From Micromonospora matsumotoense (GTDB lineage Bacteria; Actinomycetota; Actinomycetes; Mycobacteriales; Micromonosporaceae): a stretch of DNA of 64,000 nucleotides. The position numbers and the translations under genes are program-made. The DNA is taken from contig NZ_FMCU01000009.1 of NCBI RefSeq assembly GCF_900091525.1, forward strand, positions 1 to 64,000. Reading direction: 5' to 3'. Below are positions 1 through 7,279 of this stretch, piece by piece (position 1 is the stretch's first letter; each line of letters opens with the position of its first letter). Below the pieces are notes generated by a model that had not been told where the DNA came from, searched no databases, and was given only the letters and a program-made list of their open reading frames with translations.

Positions 1-960
1 CCCCTGCACACCCGCATCGCCCTGCGCACCCTGCACGCCCACGTCGCCCTGCGCACCCTGGAAGCCCTGAGCACCCTGGGCACCGGTCGCACCCGCTACA
101 CCCTGCGGCCCCTGAGCACCCGTCTCGCCGGGAACACCCTGCGCACCCTGCGTACCCGCCTCGCCCTGAGCACCTTGGAAACCCTGCACGCCCTGCGCAC
201 CGGTCGCACCCTGAGCACCGGTGTCGCCTTGCACGCCCTGCGCCCCTACGTCGCCCTGGGCACCGGTCGCACCCTGAGCGCCTGCGTCGCCCTGAGCGCC
301 CTGGAGTCCCTGAGCGCCCGTCTGACCCTGCGTGCCCTGTGACCCCTGGGCACCGGTCTCACCCTGAGCTCCCTGAGCACCGGTCGCACCCTGAGCACCG
401 GTGTCACCCTGAGCGCCTTGCACGCCCGGAGCACCCTGGAAACCCTGCGCCCCGGTAGCCCCCTGGGCACCGGTCGTCCCCTGAGCACCGGTCGCCCCCT
501 GGGCACCCTGCGCGCCGGTCGCGCCCTGCGCGCCGGTCGCGCCCTGCGTGCCCGTGCCTGGGGCACCCGCATCGCCCTGGGGGCCTTGGGCACCCTGTGG
601 CCCCTGGGGGCCCTTCTTGGGGCCAGGTGGGTAGTGACCCTTGCCACCGTCGTGCCCACCCCACGGACCCTGCCAGCCCTGCGGACCGCAGTCCGGTGGC
701 CCGCTCGGGTAGCTGTCCCACGAATCATCGGGTCCGCCACCGTCCAGGCGGACCGCCGACCGGGACGACGGCCACCCGCCGTGCTGCCCTAGCGGACCGG
801 CCGTGCCGATGAGTACACCCTGCGCGGACGATGTGGTCTCCGTGGGTGGCGCCGCGACTGCGGGTCCGCCCGTCATCCCGACCACCATCAGGGCAGAACT
901 CAGCCCTGAAGCGGCGCGGCCACGCTTCAGTCCTCGCCGCAGCCGTCGGTTGTTACTCAT
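1..960 (-). CDS. Collagen-like secreted protein, 3' end outside window
   Basis: The frame stays open for 320 codons from an ATG at 960 to the left edge, so the C-terminus is missing. A short basic N-terminus followed by a hydrophobic stretch ending near residue 40 (AVAAPP) looks like a signal peptide. A Gly/Trp/Pro-rich segment with D, H and K follows (about residues 60-120). From about residue 118 to the edge nearly every third residue is Gly, with triplets such as GAQ, GAT, GVQ, GDT and GFQ, which defines a bacterial collagen-like (G-X-Y) region. Proline is scarce and Gln/Thr common, so any triple helix would depend on Gln/Thr rather than Pro. An SD (GGAGGGG) lies just upstream of the ATG. 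Probably exported or surface-exposed; the function is unknown. The DNA repeats are coding triplets, not a CRISPR. Confidence 0.85.
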   Translation of the reverse strand, partial: MSNNRRLRRGLKRGRAASGLSSALMVVGMTGGPAVAAPPTETTSSAQGVLIGTAGPLGQHGGWPSSRSAVRLDGGGPDDSWDSYPSGPPDCGPQGWQGPWGGHDGGKGHYPPGPKKGPQGPQGAQGPQGDAGAPGTGTQGATGAQGATGAQGAQGATGAQGTTGAQGATGAQGFQGAPGVQGAQGDTGAQGATGAQGAQGETGAQGSQGTQGQTGAQGLQGAQGDAGAQGATGAQGDVGAQGVQGDTGAQGATGAQGVQGFQGAQGEAGTQGAQGVPGETGAQGPQGVAGATGAQGAQGFQGAQGDVGVQGAQGDAGVQG

Positions 961-1004
961 GAACCCCTCCAGAGAGCCGCCCGAATACCTAGAGCCACCT
1001 ATCA

Positions 1005-1019
1005 GTGACACAAGGTCAC
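1005..1019. promoter_or_regulatory. 15-bp palindrome in collagen-like gene promoter
   Basis: GTGAC-N5-GTCAC lies 45-60 bp upstream of the collagen-like start. On the minus strand it overlaps a weak -35-like TTGTGT, with TAGGTA 16 bp further on. This is compatible with an operator, but no cognate regulator is identifiable in the window. Confidence 0.3.
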
Positions 1020-1114
1020 CTACGGGCGAGTTGTAGCGTATTCGACCGATTCATCCGGTGTGGCGGGTTTTCGTAACAGCCGAAGTCGTCCAGCGAAATG
1101 CAGATTCCCTTCAC

Positions 1115-1197
1115 CATCTGCGACCCCGCCGCACCCGCACGCACCCGGTCGCGGCGGGGTCGGCAGATGCACCGGCGCGGCGGTGCATCTGCCGACC
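1115..1197 (-). promoter_or_regulatory. Two mutually exclusive hairpins between prsW-like and collagen-like genes
   Basis: A perfect 17-bp stem pairs 1158-1174 with 1181-1197 across a 6-nt loop. The segment 1151-1169 is also complementary, with a single bulge, to 1115-1132. Segment 1151-1174 can therefore pair with only one partner at a time. It lies downstream of the membrane protease gene and upstream of the collagen-like gene, both on the minus strand, so it may act as a terminator, an attenuator or a processed leader. There is no T-run. Confidence 0.5.
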
Positions 1198-1356
1198 GCG
1201 GAGCACGCCCGTCTCTCTCCACGGTCAGGGCGCATCGCCCCGTCACCGTGGTCGCGAGGGCGGCCTACCGGATGCTCTTCTCAGCCCGGGAAATCGTCCA
1301 TCCGGAACCTCAGCGCCGGCGGGATCTGCCGGTCGGACGCGACCGGAGTTCGCCGG

Positions 1357-2802
1357 TCAGTGCCGGCCGGGCGGCCACGGGGCGGCCGGCCGGGGGCCGT
1401 ACCAACCGGGCGGGCCGTAGCCGGCCGGGTAGGCCGGGGGCGGCGGTGGGGCCAGCACCACCGGGATCGGCACCACCGGCGAGTCCGGGGCGTCGACCAC
1501 CCGCTGGGTGCCGTCCGGGAACCGCAGGTGGTAGCGCTCACCGTCCCAGACGCCCACCGGCGTCTGCGGGTCCCGGCCGACGAAGAAGGACCGGTACGCC
1601 GCGATCGTGTCCAGCAACTGCCGCTCCTCCCGCAGGGTGCGCTCCCGCTCCGCCGGCTTGCGGTCCAGCCCACGCCGCATCCCGTCGCGCAGCAACGCCA
1701 GCCGGGTCGCGGCGAACTGGTAGCCACGCATCGCGCGCAGCCCGGCGTCCCCGCCGACCCGCCGGGCCCAGGTCCGGGCGGCGTGCCGGCGGCCCAGGCT
1801 GCCCAGGGCGGCCACCTCGGGTGGGCTCAGCCAGCCGGCCCGGACGTAGTCCGGCAGGGTCCGCTCGGTGAGCCGCCCCTCCCAGGCCCGCAACCAGACC
1901 GCGAAGCCGACCATGCCGAAGAAGATCGGCACCATCACCGCGACCATGCCGTAGAAGAAGATCACCGCCTGGCCGGTGGCCTGCACCAGCGTCGGGATCA
2001 GGTTCCAGGTGCCGTGCAGCATCATCGCCAGCAGCAAGCCGGCGACCGGGGCGAGCACCCGGATCCGCCGGTCGGCGGTCCGGGCGGCGATGCCCAGCCC
2101 CACCCCGGTCATCGAGGTGAACAACGGGTGGGCGAAGCCGAAGAAGAGGATCCGCGAGATGAAGATGACGATGACGTTGCGGACGCCGGTGGCCGGCCCC
2201 CACTGGTCGACACCCGAGGCGTAGCCGAGGCCGCCCAGATAGAGGATGTTCTCCACCATGGCGAACCCGACCGCGGAGAGCCCGCAGTAGACCAGGCCGT
2301 CGGTGATCCCGGACCACTCCCGGCGGCGGAAGATCAACAGCAGGATCGGGCCGAGCGCCTTGGTCAACTCCTCGATGAACGGGGCCACCAGCACCCCGGT
2401 CAGCGACGACGACACCCCCCAGTCCTTGAACAGGGCGGCGAAGCTGTTGTTGACGGTCAGCGACGCGGCGGTCGAGACGAACGCGCCCCAGGCGAAGCAG
2501 AAGATCAGGTACTTCAGCGGTTCGGGCTCGTACCGGTCGAGCCAGAGGAAGCAGGCCACCAGCACCGGCACCGGCAGGATCGCCGCGGTCACCCCGACCA
2601 ACAGCGCGTCCAGACCCAGGTTGGAGCCGAGCGTGTAGAGCATGTAGACCGCGCACGCCGCGATCAGCAGCACCACCCCGGCCAGCGCCAGCACCCGCCG
2701 CCAGCCGAGGCGGCGCAGCGGCATCCGGGGCGCGGCGGCGTCCGACGACGGTACGGCGGGCGCGGGCGGCGGCGGGGGCCCGCCGGGCGGGGTGTCGGCC
2801 AT
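1357..2802 (-). CDS. PrsW-family intramembrane metalloprotease
   Basis: 481 residues. A Pro-rich cytoplasmic N-terminus is followed by about eight membrane segments and a cytosolic C-terminal tail of roughly 150 residues. PrsW hallmarks are present: an EExxK motif (FIEELTK), FxxxEN (FAMVENILYL), and two later His motifs (FAHPLF and LHGTWN) that supply metal ligands in this family. By family knowledge these are membrane-embedded proteases, some of which cleave anti-sigma factors; the substrate here is unknown. The start is set at the second in-frame ATG because a TACGCT box sits exactly 7 bp upstream, a leaderless pattern; the first ATG at 2820 has no convincing SD. The C-terminal extension is Pro/Gly/Tyr-rich. 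It is separated from the upstream FUSC gene by about 110 bp. Confidence 0.85.
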   Translation of the reverse strand: MADTPPGGPPPPPAPAVPSSDAAAPRMPLRRLGWRRVLALAGVVLLIAACAVYMLYTLGSNLGLDALLVGVTAAILPVPVLVACFLWLDRYEPEPLKYLIFCFAWGAFVSTAASLTVNNSFAALFKDWGVSSSLTGVLVAPFIEELTKALGPILLLIFRRREWSGITDGLVYCGLSAVGFAMVENILYLGGLGYASGVDQWGPATGVRNVIVIFISRILFFGFAHPLFTSMTGVGLGIAARTADRRIRVLAPVAGLLLAMMLHGTWNLIPTLVQATGQAVIFFYGMVAVMVPIFFGMVGFAVWLRAWEGRLTERTLPDYVRAGWLSPPEVAALGSLGRRHAARTWARRVGGDAGLRAMRGYQFAATRLALLRDGMRRGLDRKPAERERTLREERQLLDTIAAYRSFFVGRDPQTPVGVWDGERYHLRFPDGTQRVVDAPDSPVVPIPVVLAPPPPPAYPAGYGPPGWYGPRPAAPWPPGRH

Positions 2803-2910
2803 GTGGATCAGCGTAGTCATCCCCGGCCTGTTCGGCCGGGCTCTCTCCGGGGGCGGACGGGCCGGCTGATCCGCGTCCCCCCGACGGGCCGCCGCGCTCC
2901 CCCGGTCGGG

Positions 2911-4176
2911 TCAGCCGAGCGGTGGGGCGGTCGGGGGTTTCGGGGCGACATCCTGCTCGGCCGGGCTCCCGTCGGATCTGTCCTGCTCGCCGAAGGCCTG
3001 CCGGACCAGCCGGTTGGCCTCCTCCTGCTCGATGCCGGAGGCGACCATCAGATCACTCGCTGTGGTACGCACCTGCGCGATCACCACGCTGCCGGAGAAG
3101 CCGACCCCCTGGGCGTACGCCCGGCCGGCCTCGCTGACCGCGCGCAGCGATCGCTCACGCGCCTGTTCCGGCTCCGCGCCGACGGCGAACTCGTGCCGCA
3201 GCAGCCGCACCGCCTCGGCCAGGTGGGCCACCGCGTCCGGCATCGGCTCCGGCACCGGCTCGTCGTCCTCGATCATGGTGACCGAACGCCGGATCAGGGT
3301 GCCGCTGTTGCGCATCGCCCGGTCGATCGGGTCGGCCGCCTCGGCGTAGTGGGTCAGTTCGCTGCGCCGGTGCCATCGGGCCGGGGAGAGCGTGCTGGTC
3401 TCCTTCGCCCCCTCGATCGCCTCGGTGAAGGTGGCCAACTCCTGCTTGTTCTCCCGGAGCCGGTCCAGCGCCCGCTGGGCGGCGGCCCGGTCCCGGTCCC
3501 GCAGCGCCTCGGCGCAGACGTCGAGCTGGCCGGAGAGCAGGTCCAGCGCAGGCCGGGCCGCCCGGTTGATCACCCGGAGCGGGTTGAGCGGCAACAGGAT
3601 CGCCGTGACCAGCAGCGCGACGCCGCCGCCGACGAACGCGTCGACGAACCGGGGCAGCTCCAGATCCTCGGTGGACGGGCTGAGGGTGACGATCAGCACG
3701 GCGGTCGCGGCGGCCTGGATCACCACCGCCACGCTCGCCCCGAAGAACGTGGTGAGCAGGATGGCCGAGGTCACCACCAGCCCGAGCTGCCAACCGCCGG
3801 TGCCGAGGAAATAGATCAACCCGTCACCGAGGAACACCCCGACCGCCACCCCGGCGATCAGCTCCACGGTCCGGCGCAGCCGCTGGCCGACCGAGGCGGC
3901 CAGGGTGCCGACCGCCGAGATCGGTGCGAAGACCGGTTGCGGGTTGCCCAGCAGGTGGTGCGACACGATCCAGGCCAGGGCGGCGGCGAGACCCGCCTGC
4001 ACGGCCAGGCCCAACGCCAGGTGCACCTGGTGCAGCCGGTCGTGCAGGGTCGCCCGGCCCCGGTGGCGCAGGTAGTCCATCGCCTCGGCGATCCGGATGG
4101 AGTCGACGTCGGTCCCGCCGTCGCGTAGCCCGGCGCGACGCAGCAGCGACGGTCGTCGGTCCCGGGCCACGGCCAT
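2911..4176 (-). CDS. FUSC / aromatic acid exporter family membrane protein
   Basis: 421 residues. The N-terminal half holds six hydrophobic segments (about residues 50-200) with the FUSC/ArAE pattern, including PQPVFAPISAVGTL after the first helix and a cytosolic break after LLPLNPLRV. The C-terminal half is a long soluble helical domain rich in Arg, Glu and Ala, as in YgaE/ArAE-type proteins, and ends in a Pro-rich tail. Family members are putative exporters of aromatic acids or related compounds; the substrate cannot be told from the sequence. It is divergent from the HD hydrolase gene at 4238, with about 60 bp between the starts. A weaker alternative start lies inside at the Met near residue 33. 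Confidence 0.8.
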   Translation of the reverse strand: MAVARDRRPSLLRRAGLRDGGTDVDSIRIAEAMDYLRHRGRATLHDRLHQVHLALGLAVQAGLAAALAWIVSHHLLGNPQPVFAPISAVGTLAASVGQRLRRTVELIAGVAVGVFLGDGLIYFLGTGGWQLGLVVTSAILLTTFFGASVAVVIQAAATAVLIVTLSPSTEDLELPRFVDAFVGGGVALLVTAILLPLNPLRVINRAARPALDLLSGQLDVCAEALRDRDRAAAQRALDRLRENKQELATFTEAIEGAKETSTLSPARWHRRSELTHYAEAADPIDRAMRNSGTLIRRSVTMIEDDEPVPEPMPDAVAHLAEAVRLLRHEFAVGAEPEQARERSLRAVSEAGRAYAQGVGFSGSVVIAQVRTTASDLMVASGIEQEEANRLVRQAFGEQDRSDGSPAEQDVAPKPPTAPPLG

Positions 4177-4237
4177 GGCGGGGACTACCCACGCCGCGCC
4201 GGTTCATCCCCTGCCCAGGTGCGGCAGAATCGTCCGG

Positions 4238-4873
4238 GTGACCGAGCTGATCGACCACTGGCGGACGGCGGCGCGGGTCGCCGGGGCCACCGACGGCCCG
4301 GCGCTGACCGCCGCCGGAGGCGACCTGCTGGCCCGCTGGCGGGAACCGCACCGGCGCTACCACACGGAACGCCACCTGCGGACGGTGCTGGACCTGGTGG
4401 AACGGCACGCTGACCTCGCCGACCGGCCGGAGCGGGTCGCGCTCGCCGCTTGGACGCACGACGCCGTCTATGACCCGCGCGCCGCCGGGGACGCCAACGA
4501 ACAGGCCAGCGCCACGCTGGCCGGCACCCTGCTCACCGGGCTCGGGGTGCCGGCCGCCACGGTGGCCGAGGTCCGTCGGCTGGTGCTGCTCACCGCCGGG
4601 CACCGGGTCGTCCCCGGCGACCGCGACGGCGCGCTGCTCTGCGACGCCGACCTGGCGATCCTGGCCACACCCCCCGAGGTGTACGACGGGTACGCCGCCG
4701 CGATCCGCGCCGAGTACGCGCACGTGCCCGAGCCGGACTTCCGCACCGGCCGGGCGAGGGTCCTCGACGGGCTGCTCGCCCTGCCCGCCCTGTTCCGGCT
4801 GCCCCCGCTGGCCGCCCGCTGGGAGTCGCCCGCCCGCGCCAACCTCACCCGGGAGTTGGCGTCCCTGCGCTGA
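4238..4873 (+). CDS. HD-superfamily metal-dependent phosphohydrolase-like protein
   Basis: 211 residues from a GTG. The protein shows an early H (RYHTERHL), the HD pair in AAWTHDAVYD, and a later LLTAGH plus CDADLAIL, the metal-ligand order of small HD proteins related to COG4339. It is cytosolic, with no signal peptide or TM segment. The substrate is unknown; some HD proteins hydrolyse nucleotides. The start is chosen because CAGAAT ends 7 bp before the GTG, the -10-to-start spacing of a leaderless mRNA; the open frame extends further upstream into the FUSC gene without a better start. It converges with the small DUF4031 gene. Confidence 0.75.
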   Translation: MTELIDHWRTAARVAGATDGPALTAAGGDLLARWREPHRRYHTERHLRTVLDLVERHADLADRPERVALAAWTHDAVYDPRAAGDANEQASATLAGTLLTGLGVPAATVAEVRRLVLLTAGHRVVPGDRDGALLCDADLAILATPPEVYDGYAAAIRAEYAHVPEPDFRTGRARVLDGLLALPALFRLPPLAARWESPARANLTRELASLR

Positions 4874-4890
4874 CTGCCGCCCGTCCCGGA

Positions 4891-5157
4891 TCAGGGGCGG
4901 GCGAGGTGTTTGGGGCGGCGCAGGCCGGAGGCGTGCAGCAGGCGGACGATCTCCCGGCTGGACACCACCCGGGCACCGAGCCACACGGCTGCGGGGAACC
5001 GGTCGGCGGGGATGTCGTAGTGGTCCCGGTCGAAACCCCGCCGGGGCACCCCGAGCGTCTCCGCGAAGGCGTGCAGTTCGGCCGGGGAGACGTCGCTGAT
5101 CAGGTGTGACCAGAGCCGACCGCGCCACGGCCAGGCGGGCCGGTCCAGGTAGAGCAT
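4891..5157 (-). CDS. DUF4031 domain protein
   Basis: 88 residues, essentially a single DUF4031 domain (MLYLDRPAWPWRGRLWSHL at the N-terminus, then a YDIP segment). Proteins of this family are small and uncharacterised. I place the start at the ATG at 5157 rather than three codons upstream, because TAGATT (5165-5170 on the minus strand) ends 7 bp before it. The divergent FAD oxidase starts only 35 bp away, so the two promoters must interleave. Confidence 0.75.
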   Translation of the reverse strand: MLYLDRPAWPWRGRLWSHLISDVSPAELHAFAETLGVPRRGFDRDHYDIPADRFPAAVWLGARVVSSREIVRLLHASGLRRPKHLARP

Positions 5158-5164
5158 GGCGGCC

Positions 5165-5185
5165 AATCTAGCCGGGGGTTAGCCT
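5165..5185. promoter_or_regulatory. Interleaved divergent -10 boxes
   Basis: TAGATT (minus strand, 5165-5170) ends 7 bp before the DUF4031 ATG, and TAGCCT (plus strand, 5180-5185) ends 7 bp before the FAD oxidase ATG. Each -35 region would fall at or inside the start of the opposite gene. Confidence 0.55.
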
Positions 5186-5192
5186 CGGCCGC

Positions 5193-6593
5193 ATGGCTGG
5201 CTCCCCCCTCCTCGACGACCTGCGGGCGGCCCTCGGCGACGAGGCCGTCCTCACCGATCCGGATCTGCTCCGGTTGCACCGGCGCGACGAGGCGGACCTC
5301 TGCGCCGCCGGTACGCCACTGGTGGTCGTCCGCCCCCGGGACACGGCGCAGGTGGTGGCGGTGGTCCGGGCGGCGGCCCGGCACGGCGTACCGGTGGTGC
5401 CGCAGGGGGCGCGGACCGGGCTGGCCGGCGCGGCGAACGCGGTGGACGGCGCGGTGGTGCTGAGCACCGTGGCGATGACCGCGATCCGGGAGATCGACCC
5501 GGTGGCCAGGATCGCCGTGGTGCAGCCGGGTGTGGTGAACGCCACGTTGGCCGGGGCGGTCCGGGCACAGGGTCTGTACTACCCACCGGACCCGGGTTCC
5601 TGGGAGTCCTCCACGATCGGCGGCAACGTCTCCACCAACGCCGGGGGCATGTGCTGCGTCAAGTACGGGGTGACCACCGAGTACGTCCTCGGGCTGGAGG
5701 TGGTGCTCGCCTCCGGCGAGGTGCTGCGCACCGGCCGGCGTACCGCCAAGGGGGTGGCCGGGTATGACCTGACCCGGCTCTTCGTCGGCGCGGAGGGCAC
5801 CCTCGGCGTGATCACCGAGGTCACCGTGTCGCTGCGCCCGGTGCCCGAGGAGTCGCTGACCATGGTGGCGGTCTTCGGCTCGACCGCCGAGGCGGGTACG
5901 GCGGTGGCCGGGATCGCCGCACGGGGGCTCACCCCGAGCCTGCTGGAGTTGCTCGACCGGACACACCTGCGGGCGATCGAGGCGTACCGGCCGATGGGGT
6001 TGCGCACCGACGCCCAGGCGCTGCTGCTCGCCGCCGCCGACACCGGCCCCCGGGCGGCGGCGGACCTGGAGCGGATCGCCGAGGTCTGCACGGCGGCCGG
6101 CGCCGAGGAGGTCTACGCGGCCACCGACGCGGTGGAGGCGGCGGCGCTGCTCCAGGCCCGTCGGCTGGCCCACCCGGCGATGGAGAAGTTCGCCGCCGAC
6201 ACCTACCCGGACGGCAACGGCGGCCTGATCATCGACGACGTGGCGGTGCCCCGGGGGGCACTCGCCACCCTGCTGGACGGGGTGGCCCGGATCGCCGCCG
6301 AGTGCGAGGTGCCGATCGGGGTGGTCGGCCACGCCGGGGACGGCAACCTGCACCCGAACATCGTGGTGGACCGGGCCGACCCGGCGAGCCTGGAGCGGGG
6401 CCGACGGGCCTTCGACGAGATCATCCGGCTCGGCCTGGACCTGGGCGGCACCTGCACCGGTGAGCACGGGGTCGGCCTGCTCAAGCGGGACTGGCTGGCC
6501 CGGGAGATCGGCCCGGTCGGCGTCCGGGTGCACCAGGCGATCAAGGCGGCGCTCGACCCGACCGGGCTGCTCAACCCGGGCAAGGTGCTCTGA
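5193..6593 (+). CDS. FAD-binding oxidoreductase, GlcD/D-lactate dehydrogenase type
   Basis: 466 residues. The FAD-binding PCMH fold is visible (VVRPRDTAQVVAVV, then VVPQGARTGLAGAA and STIGGNVSTNAGG, the loops that bind FAD pyrophosphate). It is followed by an FAD-linked oxidase C-terminal domain with the conserved GHAGDGNLHPN and the terminal GTCTGEHGVGLLK...LNPGKVL. This places it with glycolate oxidase GlcD or D-2-hydroxyacid (lactate) dehydrogenases that oxidise an alpha-hydroxyacid to a ketoacid. No glcE or glcF partner lies next to it, which favours a single-subunit enzyme. TAGCCT sits 7 bp before the ATG, so it is probably leaderless. Confidence 0.88.
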   Translation: MAGSPLLDDLRAALGDEAVLTDPDLLRLHRRDEADLCAAGTPLVVVRPRDTAQVVAVVRAAARHGVPVVPQGARTGLAGAANAVDGAVVLSTVAMTAIREIDPVARIAVVQPGVVNATLAGAVRAQGLYYPPDPGSWESSTIGGNVSTNAGGMCCVKYGVTTEYVLGLEVVLASGEVLRTGRRTAKGVAGYDLTRLFVGAEGTLGVITEVTVSLRPVPEESLTMVAVFGSTAEAGTAVAGIAARGLTPSLLELLDRTHLRAIEAYRPMGLRTDAQALLLAAADTGPRAAADLERIAEVCTAAGAEEVYAATDAVEAAALLQARRLAHPAMEKFAADTYPDGNGGLIIDDVAVPRGALATLLDGVARIAAECEVPIGVVGHAGDGNLHPNIVVDRADPASLERGRRAFDEIIRLGLDLGGTCTGEHGVGLLKRDWLAREIGPVGVRVHQAIKAALDPTGLLNPGKVL

Positions 6594-6657
6594 ACCGACT
6601 CGCCGGGCCGGCCGGCGGCGGACCGGGCGGCGCGGCGGGGTCGGGGGCGGGGTCGGG

Positions 6658-7164
6658 TCAGCGGGTGGGTTCGGCCGGGGTGGCCTGGGTGAGCAGGAGC
6701 AGGATCTCCCCGGCCACCGCCGGTCGCTCCTCACCGGGGCAGTCCTGCGAGGTGATCAGGCCGGTCGTGGTGAGCAGGCTGGACGTCAGCGCGTCGATGC
6801 AGGTCGCCCGGTATTTGCGGACCTGGTCGGTCTCCTGGGCCAGCCGGGGGTCGGCGAGCAACTTCTGCAACCGCTGCACCTGCTCGGCGTCCAGGGAACC
6901 GGTCGAGGTGACCCCGTCACCGGCGCAGTCGTCGCACTCCCACCGGCCGTCCGGCTCGACGGTGAGGGACCGCAGTGGACCGTCGTCGCCGAGCTTCTGC
7001 ACCAGGCTGACCCGGTTGGCGGTCACCCCCGGGGATGTCGTCCCGCCCCTGCCGTCCGCTGTGGACCCGCCGTCCCGGTCGACCATCGCGCAGCCGGCCA
7101 GGGCAACCGTCAGGGCGGCAACGGCGGGGACGGTGAGCGCACGTGACCACTGAGGGGGAACCAC
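6658..7164 (-). CDS. Putative lipoprotein
   Basis: 168 residues from a GTG. A short basic N-terminus, a hydrophobic core and a lipobox (VALAGC) near residue 20 predict a lipid-anchored extracytoplasmic protein. The mature part has a CDDC pair near the middle and two more Cys near the C-terminus (ATCIDAL, SQDCPG), which could form disulfides. It resembles actinobacterial lipoproteins that respond to small changes in a mean value, but I recognise no named family. TAGGTT ends 7 bp before the GTG, the reason for this start rather than the long upstream extension. It runs parallel to glpD, about 115 bp downstream. Confidence 0.7.
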   Translation of the reverse strand: MVPPQWSRALTVPAVAALTVALAGCAMVDRDGGSTADGRGGTTSPGVTANRVSLVQKLGDDGPLRSLTVEPDGRWECDDCAGDGVTSTGSLDAEQVQRLQKLLADPRLAQETDQVRKYRATCIDALTSSLLTTTGLITSQDCPGEERPAVAGEILLLLTQATPAEPTR

Positions 7165-7279
7165 GCGCCGGAACCTATCCCACCCGGGTGCCGTCCGGAA
7201 CCGGCCGACCGGCCCGCCGCCAGCGGGTGGGACCGCCCACCGCCGGCCGCGATCGACGGGTGTCGCCGCCCGGGATCGG

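Noticed and set aside
1..560. Possible CRISPR or satellite array at the left edge
   Set aside because: The repeat is a 9-18-bp coding periodicity that translates as unbroken G-X-Y triplets behind a signal peptide.
1060..4128. A 1,022-codon open frame on the plus strand
   Set aside because: Antisense to the PrsW and FUSC genes, Pro/Arg/Gly-biased as shadow frames are in high-G+C DNA, no SD and no family resemblance. The same holds for long antisense frames at 7730-9988, 11969-14413, 19424-21448 and 35040-37628.
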